In this document: positions 1 through 7,536 of the stretch, one piece after another
Layout: each line of letters begins with the position of its first letter
How positions within the stretch are numbered: the first letter of the stretch is position 1
NCBI GenBank assembly: GCA_029983575.1
Contig: JASBZE010000022.1
Location: 1 to 21,450, forward strand
Source of the DNA: Peptostreptococcaceae bacterium
GTDB lineage: Bacteria; Bacillota; Clostridia; Peptostreptococcales; Peptostreptococcaceae
DNA length: 21,450 nucleotides
Direction: 5' to 3'
Made by a program: the position numbers and the translations under genes
Notes under the pieces: model-generated
The model's input: the letters and a program-made list of their open reading frames with translations, nothing else
The model's database searches: none
Told to the model about the DNA's origin: nothing

Positions 1-20
1 GAGTAGGTCGCAGCCACTTA
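1..20 (+). rRNA. rrf: 3' end of 5S rRNA (partial)
   Basis: The first bases, GAGTAGGTCGCAGCC, closely match the conserved 3' end of Firmicute 5S rRNA (typically ...GAGTAGGTCGCTGCC...), and a Rho-independent terminator follows directly, as expected at the end of an rRNA operon. Only the last fifteen to twenty nucleotides lie in the window, so the call rests on a short match. The exact mature 3' end is uncertain because the 5' partner strand of helix I is outside the window. Confidence 0.55.
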
Positions 21-24
21 ACTG

Positions 25-50
25 ACCTCAGGGCGTACCTGGGGTTTTTT
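25..50 (+). terminator. Rho-independent terminator after the 5S rRNA end
   Basis: ACCTCAGG (25-32) pairs with CCTGGGGT (38-45) over 8 bp with one G-T wobble, around the loop GCGTA, and is followed by a T tract to base 50. It probably ends the upstream rRNA operon. Confidence 0.8.
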
Positions 51-173
51 GTTTACAAATAATTTACTTCATATAGATAGTTTCTTTGAGGAATTTTAAT
101 ATTCTTTACATTTAATCCATATTTAGTTGCCATAATCATTTTAAAAGTTTATATACTAATAAAGGTTATTTCA

Positions 174-182
174 TGTTATAAT
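174..182 (+). promoter_or_regulatory. Extended -10 promoter for the EF-G-like gene
   Basis: TGTTATAAT fits the extended -10 pattern TGnTATAAT exactly. No good -35 hexamer lies 17 bp upstream. Transcription from about base 189 would give a leader of roughly 75 nt containing two hairpins. Confidence 0.5.
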
Positions 183-210
183 AAATCTAAGATTTAAAAA
201 ATTTAAAATA

Positions 211-240
211 AGAGATACAATCTCTAGGCCGAGAAATCGG
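211..240 (+). promoter_or_regulatory. Two adjacent hairpins in the 5' leader of the EF-G-like gene
   Basis: AGAGAT (211-216) and ATCTCT (220-225) form a perfect 6-bp hairpin with loop ACA. Three bases later CCGA (229-232) and TCGG (237-240) form a 4-bp hairpin closed by a GAAA tetraloop of the GNRA type. Both lie between the likely promoter and the ribosome-binding site at 251-257. I do not recognise them as a known riboswitch class; a regulatory or RNA-stability role is inferred. Confidence 0.4.
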
Positions 241-265
241 TACTAATATAAAGGTGGGTGTTTTT

Positions 266-2188
266 ATGAAGATCTATGATAGTAAAAATTTAAGAAACGT
301 TGCCGTATTAGGGCATAGCGGTAGTGGTAAGTCTAACCTTATGGAGATGATGAGTCACACCGCGAATATAAACAAAATTGCTAAACTATCAGATAAGGAG
401 CATACTACAAACCAATTGAGCCTAAATGCCGTTGAGTTTGGAGATTACAAGTATAATTTTCTAGATACTCCTGGTTCTTTTGACTTTAGTGGGGACGTCA
501 TTTCTGCATTATCAGCTTGTAATACTGCAATTATCGTCGTTGATGCTACTGATCCACTACAAGTAGGTACAGAAAAGGCTTTGGAGTTAACTGAGGGTCT
601 ACCTAAAATAATGTTTATAAACAAGATAGATGATGAGAAAGCTAGATACAAAGATGTTATCGAAATGCTAAACAATAAATTCCCTAACAAGATAGTTCCT
701 ATGATTTCTCCTATTTTCAATGATAAGAAATTTGTAGGGCTTCATAATATATTTGAAAACGTAGATGATTTAGAGGGTGAGTTTAAGGAACAGGCTATTG
801 CTGTTAAGGAAGCATTGATGGAGCTTGTTGCCGAGACTGATGATGATATTTTGGATAAGTATTTCAGTGGAGAAGAGCTTACCAAAGAAGAAATTTTAAA
901 TGGTCTGAGAATTGGTATTCAAAGAGGGGACATTATACCTGTAATCTCTGGTTCAACAATTAACAATGTTGGAACTAAGGAAATGATGGAAGCTATAACT
1001 GATTATATCGCTCCTGCTCACTTAGATTCAGATGCTGATTTTAGAGGATTCGTATTTAAGACAGTTGTCGACCCATTTATTGGAAAGATGAGCTATATAA
1101 AGATAGTAGAGGGTTCTATAAAGAAGGATATGGAAGTATTCAATGTCAATAAGGACCAAAAAGAAAAGGTAAGTAATATATATTCTGTTCAAAACTCCGA
1201 GCTCTCTGAAATAGGAGAGGCTAAGGCTGGGGATATTGTGGTTGTTACTAAGATCAACTCACTAAAAACTGGCGATACGATAGCTAAGAAGAAGGATGCA
1301 GAAAAACTGCCTGAGATTAAATTCCCTAGACCACAGATTTATTACGCTGTAAATCCTGCTAACAAGAATGAAGAGGAAAAAGTCGGCACTGTTCTTATGA
1401 GGCTATTAGAGGAGGATCCGACTCTTGAGTACACTAGAAATAAAGAGACTAAGCAAGCTCTATTGGGTGGCCAGGGAGATCTTCATTTAAACCACATCAA
1501 GAAAAAGATGAAAGACAAGTTTGGATTAGAGATTTCATTTAGCGATTTAGAAGTTGCGTATAGAGAAACTATCAAGGGAAGCTCAGATGTTCAAGGAAAA
1601 CACAAGAAGCAGTCCGGAGGTAGAGGTCAATATGGAGATGTTAAGATCAGGTTTAGTCATTCAGAGGAGCCATTTGAATTTAGTGAAGAATTATTTGGCG
1701 AATCAATTCCTAGATCTTATGTTCCTGCAGTAGAAAAGGGACTTCAAGAAGCTATGCAAAAGGGAGTTTTGGCTGGATATCCAGTTACAAATATCAAGGC
1801 TGTTTTGTATGACGGTTCATATCACGATGTTGACTCATCTGAGATGGCGTTTAAACTAGCGGCTTCACTAGCTTTTAAGAAGGGTATGGAGGATGCTAAA
1901 CCTATACTTTTAGAGCCTATTATGAAGCTTACTATTACAATTCCTGATGAATATATGGGAGATGTAATGGGAGATATGACCAAGAGAAGAGGTAAGATTT
2001 TAGGAATGGATCAAGCTGCTGGAGGAAAGCAAATTCTAGAAGCTCTAGCACCTCAAGCCGAGACATTTAAATACGCTATAGATCTAAGGTCAATGACTCA
2101 AGGTAGAGGATTTTTCGAGATGGAATTTGATGGATATCAAGAAGTTCCGGGAAATATAGCTGAGAAGATAATAGCTGCTAGAAAATAA
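266..2188 (+). CDS. EF-G-like translation factor GTPase (FusA2-type paralogue)
   Basis: A 640-residue protein with EF-G architecture: a GTPase domain, then domains II to V. The P-loop is GHSGSGKS (16-23), G3 is DTPG (67-70) and G4 is NKID (119-122). Domain IV carries KQSGGRGQYG, and the C-terminal part (GDVMGDMTKRRGKILGMD) is typical of EF-G domain V. It is shorter than housekeeping EF-G (about 690). The GHSGSGK P-loop and lack of the insert between G5 and domain II resemble the poorly understood FusA2 class. The switch I region is shortened and has no RGIT motif, and the residue after DTPG is Ser71 where EF-G has the catalytic His. The ATG at 266 is chosen because AAGGTGG (251-257) sits 8 bases upstream; an in-frame GTG at 254 lies inside that site. 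It appears to be transcribed alone. It is probably a ribosome-associated GTPase, but its role is unproven. Confidence 0.85.
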   Translation: MKIYDSKNLRNVAVLGHSGSGKSNLMEMMSHTANINKIAKLSDKEHTTNQLSLNAVEFGDYKYNFLDTPGSFDFSGDVISALSACNTAIIVVDATDPLQVGTEKALELTEGLPKIMFINKIDDEKARYKDVIEMLNNKFPNKIVPMISPIFNDKKFVGLHNIFENVDDLEGEFKEQAIAVKEALMELVAETDDDILDKYFSGEELTKEEILNGLRIGIQRGDIIPVISGSTINNVGTKEMMEAITDYIAPAHLDSDADFRGFVFKTVVDPFIGKMSYIKIVEGSIKKDMEVFNVNKDQKEKVSNIYSVQNSELSEIGEAKAGDIVVVTKINSLKTGDTIAKKKDAEKLPEIKFPRPQIYYAVNPANKNEEEKVGTVLMRLLEEDPTLEYTRNKETKQALLGGQGDLHLNHIKKKMKDKFGLEISFSDLEVAYRETIKGSSDVQGKHKKQSGGRGQYGDVKIRFSHSEEPFEFSEELFGESIPRSYVPAVEKGLQEAMQKGVLAGYPVTNIKAVLYDGSYHDVDSSEMAFKLAASLAFKKGMEDAKPILLEPIMKLTITIPDEYMGDVMGDMTKRRGKILGMDQAAGGKQILEALAPQAETFKYAIDLRSMTQGRGFFEMEFDGYQEVPGNIAEKIIAARK

Positions 2189-2211
2189 TTTTAATAGAGT
2201 ATAGTATTATG

Positions 2212-2241
2212 ATTGGCAAGTATCGTTGGGTGCTTGCCAAT
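2212..2241 (+). terminator. Hairpin after the EF-G-like gene, probable terminator
   Basis: ATTGGCAAG (2212-2220) and CTTGCCAAT (2233-2241) form a perfect 9-bp stem with a 12-nt loop 24 bases after the stop codon. The following T run is short and broken by A, so termination may be incomplete. Confidence 0.55.
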
Positions 2242-2246
2242 TTATA

Positions 2247-2280
2247 TTGACTAAGGTGCAAATAAGTTTTATGTGATAAA
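2247..2280 (+). promoter_or_regulatory. Possible promoter for radA
   Basis: TTGACT (2247-2252) resembles a -35 box, and TGTGATAAA (2272-2280) resembles an extended -10 box. The spacing between them is too long for both to be used together, so only one may be real. The location between a terminator and the radA ribosome-binding site supports a promoter here. Confidence 0.35.
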
Positions 2281-2322
2281 ATAGTAAATGTAAATTAATT
2301 TTACACTATGAGAGGAGGAGCA

Positions 2323-3696
2323 ATGGCTAAGGTTAAAACGAAGTACGTTTGTCAAAATTGTGGATATGAAACTCCGAAATGGATGGGTAAATGTCCGGAG
2401 TGTCAAAAATGGAATACTTTAGTAGAGGAAGTAGTAGAGACGACTTCTCAAAAGTCTGTAGCTAAGAGAAGTTTCGTAAGTTCAAACACCTCGTCTAAGC
2501 CTGTCAGGATAAATGAGATCAAAGCTAAAAACGAAGATAGATTTTCATCAGGAATTAAAGAGCTAGACAGGGTTTTGGGCGGAGGAGTAGTCAGAGGTTC
2601 ACTTGTATTGGTAGGCGGTGATCCTGGAATTGGTAAATCAACACTTTTGATTCAAGTATCCAATGAGGTTGCAAAAGGTGGCAAGAAGGTGATGTACGTA
2701 TCTGGGGAGGAAAGTGAGTCACAAATAAAGCTCAGGGCTTCTAGGCTCGGAATAGATTCAGAAAATCTGTATGTATACACGGAAAATGATATGGAGATAA
2801 TCGCCGCACATATTGAAAACTTAATGCCTGAACTAGTAATAGCGGACTCTATTCAAACTATGCAAAATCCAAGTATTCAATCAGCCCCTGGGACTGTTAG
2901 CCAGATAAAGGAAGCTACGTCACAGTTTATGAGGATTTCAAAGAGGATGGGCATAGCTACGATGATAGTGGGTCATGTTACAAAGGAGGGGGCCATAGCA
3001 GGTCCAAAGATTTTAGAACATATGGTGGACACCGTTTTGTATTTTGAGGGGGAGAGGTTTAACGCCTACAGGATACTTAGGTCAGTAAAAAATAGATTTG
3101 GTTCCACTAATGAGCTTGGGGTTTTTGAGATGAAAAATTCAGGGCTTGAAGAGCTTGAAAATCCTTCTAAGATACTTATTTCTGAAAAGCCGGAAGATGT
3201 CAGTGGATCTGTAATTATATCGACTGTGGAGGGAACTAGACCTATGTTGCTCGAGCTTCAGGCTTTGGTAGCGACATCTAACTACGGCTATCCAAAGAGA
3301 ACGGCTACAGGAGTGGATCCAAATAGGGTTTCTTTGATTATAGCCGTCTTGGAAAAGAGAGTTGGCGTTCAAATTCAAAATTCGGATGTATATATAAACA
3401 TAGTCGGCGGCATCAAGATAAATGAGCCTTCGATGGATTTAGGGATAGCTCTTGCTATTTGTTCGAGCTTTAGGAATAAACCTATAAAAAATGATGTAGC
3501 TGTATGTGGAGAGGTTGGACTAACCGGAGAGATCAGGGCTATAAACTTCGTGGAAAAGAGGATTGACGAGTGTAGAAAGCTTGGATTTAAGAAGATACTG
3601 ATACCTAAATCAAATCTCTATGGACTAAAGAAGTATGATGATATCGAAGTGGTTGGCGTGTACAATTTAAGACAGGCGATTAATGAAGTGATTTAG
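2323..3696 (+). CDS. radA: DNA repair protein RadA
   Basis: A 457-residue RadA/Sms, a RecA-like ATPase that promotes branch migration and processing of recombination intermediates in the cytoplasm. An N-terminal C4 zinc finger uses Cys10, Cys13, Cys24 and Cys27. The RecA-like core has Walker A GGDPGIGKST (98-107), and the RadA-specific KNRFG motif lies near residue 255. The C-terminal third is a Lon-protease-like domain containing GGIKINEPSMDLGIAL. The length is typical. The ATG at 2323 is preceded by GGAGGAG at 2314-2320; an in-frame ATG at 2308 lies upstream of that site and is unlikely to be used. In B. subtilis radA is followed by disA and then yacL; here yacL comes next with no disA between. 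Confidence 0.95.
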   Translation: MAKVKTKYVCQNCGYETPKWMGKCPECQKWNTLVEEVVETTSQKSVAKRSFVSSNTSSKPVRINEIKAKNEDRFSSGIKELDRVLGGGVVRGSLVLVGGDPGIGKSTLLIQVSNEVAKGGKKVMYVSGEESESQIKLRASRLGIDSENLYVYTENDMEIIAAHIENLMPELVIADSIQTMQNPSIQSAPGTVSQIKEATSQFMRISKRMGIATMIVGHVTKEGAIAGPKILEHMVDTVLYFEGERFNAYRILRSVKNRFGSTNELGVFEMKNSGLEELENPSKILISEKPEDVSGSVIISTVEGTRPMLLELQALVATSNYGYPKRTATGVDPNRVSLIIAVLEKRVGVQIQNSDVYINIVGGIKINEPSMDLGIALAICSSFRNKPIKNDVAVCGEVGLTGEIRAINFVEKRIDECRKLGFKKILIPKSNLYGLKKYDDIEVVGVYNLRQAINEVI

Positions 3697-3839
3697 TATT
3701 GTCATATAAGGTAGGTTGTTTAGTAATTTTTAGATAAAAGTATGAGGTTATTAGGTAAAAAGCGCTTAAACTTAGGAAACTTAAGAAAATTTTAAGAAAG
3801 TCTTGATATTTTAAGAATGTATTTTACAGATTTATCTAG

Positions 3840-3845
3840 TATAAT
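3840..3845 (+). promoter_or_regulatory. -10 box upstream of the yacL-ispD-ispF operon
   Basis: A perfect TATAAT lies about 17 bases before the ribosome-binding site AGGAGGTGAG (3862-3871). No clear -35 box is present at the normal distance. Several TTAAGA elements lie 25-60 bases upstream and may be activator sites. Confidence 0.45.
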
Positions 3846-3875
3846 ATAGGTACAAATTAAATAGGAGGTGAGAAT

Positions 3876-4955
3876 ATGCTTAAGAAAATGACGAGGGTCA
3901 TAGCGGGATTGATTGGTTTGATTATTGGTTTTGCTACATATTTGAATTTGTCTAAGGTATACACGGCTATGCAGTTTGGTAACAAGACAAATCAAATTAT
4001 CGCATCCATTGCGTGCGGTATCATTACTGGAATCATTCTTTTTTTCATAGGTCATTGGATATTTAGAAAACTCAATAAGGTGGCAATCATCCTAGACCAG
4101 GAACTTTCAAAGTATCCATTGACTGATATAGTTGTCGGTGCTATAGGCCTTATCATAGGATTGGTGATAGCGTATTTGATTAGTGGCGTCGTAAATTCAA
4201 TTCCATATGCAGGTAGTATTATTTCTATACTTATCTACATAATACTTGGATATTTGGGAATTAGGATAGCTACAAAGAACAAAAAGGACATTTTAAATGT
4301 GTTTAAGGGAAGACTTAGACTTGGAGGAAGCGAGAGACCAAGTAAAAAAACTAAGAATATCCCACCTAAGGTACTTGATACAAGCGTTATTATAGACGGT
4401 AGGATAGCAGATATCTGTAAGACTGGTTTTGTCGAAGGTAAGCTTGTAATACCTAATTTCGTACTTAAGGAATTGAGACATATAGCCGATTCGTCTGACG
4501 ATTTAAAGAGGGTCAGAGGTAGAAGAGGGCTTGATATTCTAAACATGATTCAAAAGGAGATCGATGTTCCAGTTGAGATTACAGATAGAGATTTTCCTGA
4601 TATAAACGAGGTTGACCTTAAGCTTTTAAAGCTTGCGGAGGTACTAAATGGTAAGGTGGTCACAAATGACTTCAATCTAAACAAAGTAGCTCAGGTACAG
4701 GGAGTCGAGGTTTTAAATATCAACGAGCTCGCAAATGCTGTTAAACCGGTTGCAATTCCTGGAGAAAATATGATAGTTCAGGTAATTAAGGAAGGTAAAG
4801 AAAACAATCAAGGTGTTGCATACCTTGATGACGGTACTATGATAGTTATTGAAGACGGTAAGAAATACATAGGACGTACGATAGAGGTACTAGTTACTTC
4901 AATACTTCAGACACCAGCAGGTAGGATGATATTTGTAAAACCTAAGAAAGATTAG
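3876..4955 (+). CDS. YacL-type membrane protein with PIN and TRAM domains
   Basis: A 359-residue protein. Residues 1-135 hold four hydrophobic segments (about 7-25, 40-62, 84-104 and 112-131). A PIN nuclease-like domain then begins at VLDTSVIIDGR, with Asp168 as the first likely metal ligand. It also has conserved acidic positions around ELRHIADSSDD and VVTNDFNLNKVA. The C-terminal ~65 residues look like a TRAM RNA-binding domain. This order is that of the YacL/PilT-like family found next to radA or disA in Firmicutes. A membrane-anchored ribonuclease role is inferred from the domains; no substrate can be read from the sequence. The start has a strong AGGAGGTGAG site. ispD begins 8 bases after the stop codon and shares the transcript. 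Confidence 0.9.
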   Translation: MLKKMTRVIAGLIGLIIGFATYLNLSKVYTAMQFGNKTNQIIASIACGIITGIILFFIGHWIFRKLNKVAIILDQELSKYPLTDIVVGAIGLIIGLVIAYLISGVVNSIPYAGSIISILIYIILGYLGIRIATKNKKDILNVFKGRLRLGGSERPSKKTKNIPPKVLDTSVIIDGRIADICKTGFVEGKLVIPNFVLKELRHIADSSDDLKRVRGRRGLDILNMIQKEIDVPVEITDRDFPDINEVDLKLLKLAEVLNGKVVTNDFNLNKVAQVQGVEVLNINELANAVKPVAIPGENMIVQVIKEGKENNQGVAYLDDGTMIVIEDGKKYIGRTIEVLVTSILQTPAGRMIFVKPKKD

Positions 4956-4963
4956 GAGGGCAT

Positions 4964-5662
4964 ATGAATAGCGTGATAATTGTTGCAGCGGGTAGAGGCA
5001 CGAGGATGAACAGAAAGATAAACAAGGCCTTTATTGATATCGATGGAAAGCAGATGGTCGCTCATACGATTGACACATTTTATAACTGCCCCGAGATAGA
5101 CGAGATAATCGTCGCTGTTTCAAAATATGATTTAAGTAAATTTAGAGATGAAATCTTAAAGACCCACTCTTATAAAAATATAAAGATGGTCGTAGGAGGA
5201 AAAGAAAGACAGGATTCAATTTACAATGCATTGAAGAAATTGGATCCAAGGTCTGAGATAGTTCTAATTCACGATGGAGCAAGGCCTTTTATAGAAGAAG
5301 ACACGGTAGTAAAGTTGATAGAAAAAACAAAGCATACAGGTGCTGCAATAGTTGCTGTACCGGTAAAAGATACCGTGAAAGTGATAGATGAAGAGGGCAT
5401 CATCGAGTCGACTCCAAAGAGATCAAGGCTGTGGGCAGCTCAAACTCCTCAGGCGTTTGATAGGAATATTATCGTCGAGGCTCATGAAAAAGCTCATAAT
5501 GAAGGATTTTTGGGTACTGATGATTCGATGCTCGTGGAAAAAATGGGCGTAAGGGTTAGCATAGTCGAGGGAAGTTATGAAAATATAAAGATAACTACAC
5601 CGGAAGACTTAGACATAGCCCAAATGATACTTAATAAGCAAAAGAAAAATATAAAGAGGTAA
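4964..5662 (+). CDS. ispD: 2-C-methyl-D-erythritol 4-phosphate cytidylyltransferase
   Basis: A 232-residue IspD, which joins CTP and 2-C-methyl-D-erythritol 4-phosphate in the MEP isoprenoid pathway. The nucleotide-binding loop AAGRGTRM (8-15) includes Arg14, and Lys21 follows in the conserved basic position. HDGARPF, VPVKDTVK and TPQAF are the other family motifs. The length is normal. Its ribosome-binding site AGGAGGG (4954-4960) overlaps the yacL stop codon, so translation may be coupled. ispF starts two bases after its stop codon, and the two enzymes act two steps apart in the same pathway. Confidence 0.96.
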   Translation: MNSVIIVAAGRGTRMNRKINKAFIDIDGKQMVAHTIDTFYNCPEIDEIIVAVSKYDLSKFRDEILKTHSYKNIKMVVGGKERQDSIYNALKKLDPRSEIVLIHDGARPFIEEDTVVKLIEKTKHTGAAIVAVPVKDTVKVIDEEGIIESTPKRSRLWAAQTPQAFDRNIIVEAHEKAHNEGFLGTDDSMLVEKMGVRVSIVEGSYENIKITTPEDLDIAQMILNKQKKNIKR

Positions 5663-5664
5663 AT

Positions 5665-6138
5665 ATGATAAGAATAGGTATAGGATATGATGTTCATAAA
5701 TTAGTCGAGGGAAGAGACCTCATAATCGGTGGCATAAATATTCCGCATTACCTAGGGCTAGATGGGCATTCAGATGCGGATGTATTATTGCATGCGATAT
5801 CGGATGCCCTTTTGGGTTCGTTGGCTCTAGGAGATATCGGCAAGCACTTCCCGGATACAGATGAAAAGTATAAAGGAGCTGACAGTTTGGAGCTTTTAAA
5901 AAATGTCTTCGGTTTAATTTCTGACAGAGGATGGAAAGTAGTGAATGTAGATTCTGTAATAATTTGCCAAAAGCCAAAACTAAGAGATTACATCGATGAT
6001 ATGAGAAAAAATATAGCGAAGGCGCTAGAAACCGATGTAGAAAATATAAGCGTAAAGGCTACTACAGAGGAAAAACTTGGGTTTACTGGAGATGAAAAGG
6101 GAATAAGTTCTCAGGCTGTAGTGCTGATAGAAAAATAA
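5665..6138 (+). CDS. ispF: 2-C-methyl-D-erythritol 2,4-cyclodiphosphate synthase
   Basis: A 157-residue IspF, the MEP-pathway enzyme that cyclises CDP-ME 2-phosphate with release of CMP. The likely metal ligands are Asp9, His11 (YDVH) and His43 (GHSDADVLLH). GDIGKHFPDTD and KATTEEKLGFTG are family signatures. The length is typical for this trimeric enzyme. It starts two bases after ispD, and its Shine-Dalgarno AGAGG lies inside the end of ispD. It is the last gene of the yacL-ispD-ispF run. Confidence 0.97.
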   Translation: MIRIGIGYDVHKLVEGRDLIIGGINIPHYLGLDGHSDADVLLHAISDALLGSLALGDIGKHFPDTDEKYKGADSLELLKNVFGLISDRGWKVVNVDSVIICQKPKLRDYIDDMRKNIAKALETDVENISVKATTEEKLGFTGDEKGISSQAVVLIEK

Positions 6139-6167
6139 TAAAATTAGATAAACAAGAAATAAAAGTT

Positions 6168-6203
6168 AAACGGCTATGTGTAAATTTACACAAGGGAGCT
6201 GTT
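6168..6203 (+). terminator. Hairpin with a 16-base perfect palindrome after ispF
   Basis: TGTGTAAATTTACACA (6177-6192) is a perfect palindrome. Outside it, AACGGCT (6169-6175) pairs with AGCTGTT (6197-6203) with one wobble, giving a two-part stem-loop 30 bases after ispF. No long T run follows. It may be a weak terminator or an mRNA 3'-end stabiliser; an operator is less likely because no gene starts nearby. Confidence 0.45.
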
Positions 6204-6221
6204 TGGTAATAATTAAAAAAT

Positions 6222-6261
6222 AAGGGGTTGACTCAATTTAAGCTTTGAGTCAGCCCCTTTT
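6222..6261. terminator. Bidirectional terminator between ispF and the MBL-fold gene
   Basis: AAGGGGTTGACTCAA (6222-6236) pairs with TTGAGTCAGCCCCTT (6245-6259) over 15 bp with one wobble and an 8-nt loop. On the plus strand TTTT follows at 6258-6261. On the minus strand the stem is followed by ATTTTTTAA. It fits both convergent transcripts. Confidence 0.92.
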
Positions 6262-6266
6262 AGGTT

Positions 6267-7274
6267 CTATTCTTCATTTTTTATTGAATAATATGCTACT
6301 CCATCTTCGTCAAACTTCTCATCCAAAATTCCTTCAGCAGTGAGATGTATAAGGTGAGAGGCCGCCTCCCCAGAAGCGAACCACTTTTGAGAAACTGGAA
6401 AATCGTCCCAATCTTTAGCTGTTATAGACCACTTCATCCTAGCAGCCACATCTCTAGTAGTCATCTCTCCATTTTCCCTTAGAATCTGTAGGGTATCTTC
6501 GAGTCTTTCCTTGTGATGGTGTAGAAGTTCGTCAACTCTAGCACTGACATCAGGAACTAATTCTCTGTGAGAGCTAAATAGATGTTCGATGTGCATATCT
6601 TTTAATTTATTTATATTTTTCATATAGGTTCCGAGGCTATCCCCATAGCTGTCATCCCAAAAAGTAATGTTTGGAGTGATTTTTCCAAGTATGTGGTCAC
6701 CACAGAATAGTATTCCCTTTTCCTCTTCATAAAGTCCAAGCATACCAGGAGTATGCCCAGATTCATCTAGAGTTGTAAAATTAAACTCACCAAGAGAAAT
6801 TTTATCCCCAGGACGAAGGGGAGTATAGTTAAACATTTCCTTTGGTCTGTGTATAAATCCAGGGTGGTTCTCAAGTTTTAAATTGTCAACTCCAAGACCC
6901 TGCCTATGGGCATTTCTCAAAGTCATCTGCCACTGAAGACCATCTGGAGCTATACCTACCTCAACGATTTCTCCATCAACTTCGGAAATATAAATCTTGG
7001 AAATTCCCTTATTTTCTAGATATTTAGCCAGGCCAACGTGATCAGAGTGTAAGTGAGTCAAAAATAGAGCTGTTTTGTCAAGGTCTAAATCTAAATCTAC
7101 GAGCATTTGATCCATATACATCTTCACCTCTTCATTATTAAATCCAGTGTCGACTATGAGATTTCCATCATCAGTCTTAACGACGTAAATATTAATTGAT
7201 TTCAGTGGGTTTCCCGTTAGAGGAAACTGAGTGTGAAATATATTCTTGTATATCTCTTTGTATTCTATATTCAT
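6267..7274 (-). CDS. Metallo-beta-lactamase-fold hydrolase (LACTB2/RNase Z-like type)
   Basis: A 335-residue hydrolase of the metallo-beta-lactamase superfamily. THLHSDH gives the HxHxDH metal motif at 74-79. Further ligand motifs follow in order: SGHTPG, GDHIL and SSHRE. The C-terminal ~80 residues, from about HHKERLEDTLQIL, look like the winged-helix extension of LACTB2-like proteins. The substrate is unknown; thioester, lactone or RNA hydrolysis are all possible in this superfamily. The ATG has a Shine-Dalgarno AAGGTGAT on the minus strand and a strong promoter just upstream. It is transcribed alone and converges on ispF. Confidence 0.85.
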   Translation of the reverse strand: MNIEYKEIYKNIFHTQFPLTGNPLKSINIYVVKTDDGNLIVDTGFNNEEVKMYMDQMLVDLDLDLDKTALFLTHLHSDHVGLAKYLENKGISKIYISEVDGEIVEVGIAPDGLQWQMTLRNAHRQGLGVDNLKLENHPGFIHRPKEMFNYTPLRPGDKISLGEFNFTTLDESGHTPGMLGLYEEEKGILFCGDHILGKITPNITFWDDSYGDSLGTYMKNINKLKDMHIEHLFSSHRELVPDVSARVDELLHHHKERLEDTLQILRENGEMTTRDVAARMKWSITAKDWDDFPVSQKWFASGEAASHLIHLTAEGILDEKFDEDGVAYYSIKNEE

Positions 7275-7319
7275 AATAATATCACCTTAATTCTATTATT
7301 TTTTCTATTGACAGATATT

Positions 7320-7348
7320 ATTATATCATATTTACGTTTTTTCAACAA
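7320..7348 (-). promoter_or_regulatory. Promoter of the MBL-fold hydrolase gene
   Basis: On the minus strand TTGTTG (7343-7348) and TATAAT (7320-7325) are separated by exactly 17 bp, and a TGA just before the -10 box makes it an extended -10. It lies about 50 bases upstream of the start codon. Confidence 0.75.
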
Positions 7349-7414
7349 AATAACGTTTAAGTAATTAGTAAAAAATACATTTAAAAAAATAGAATAAAGA
7401 AGCGCATAAATAAT

Positions 7415-7465
7415 AAAAAAGGCAACATACATGATAATCCTCATGGATTATCTAGGTATGTTGCC
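7415..7465 (-). terminator. Long-stem terminator of the small membrane protein gene
   Basis: GGCAACATAC (7421-7430) pairs perfectly with GTATGTTGCC (7456-7465). Inside, GATAATCC (7433-7440) pairs with GGATTATC (7445-7452) around the loop TCAT. On the minus strand a TTTTTT run follows the stem, so it ends transcription of the 80-residue gene. The plus strand has no T run. Confidence 0.88.
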
Positions 7466-7536
7466 ACGTAAAACATTAGTCAATTTTTTTCATAAACGTT
7501 ACTTGACATAAAATCTATGTTTAGTAATTTTTTAAT

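Noticed and set aside
3792..4055. An 87-codon minus-strand open frame overlapping the yacL promoter and N-terminus
   Set aside because: It lies opposite well-supported YacL coding sequence, has a low-complexity polar composition and has no ribosome-binding site.
6177..6192. The palindrome TGTGTAAATTTACACA as a repressor operator
   Set aside because: It is between two convergent genes with no promoter beside it, so an RNA hairpin is the simpler reading.
7503..7530. A TTGACA box on the plus strand with a possible TAATTT -10
   Set aside because: No gene starts downstream on the plus strand within a reasonable distance, and the region belongs to the 3' end of the minus-strand small gene.
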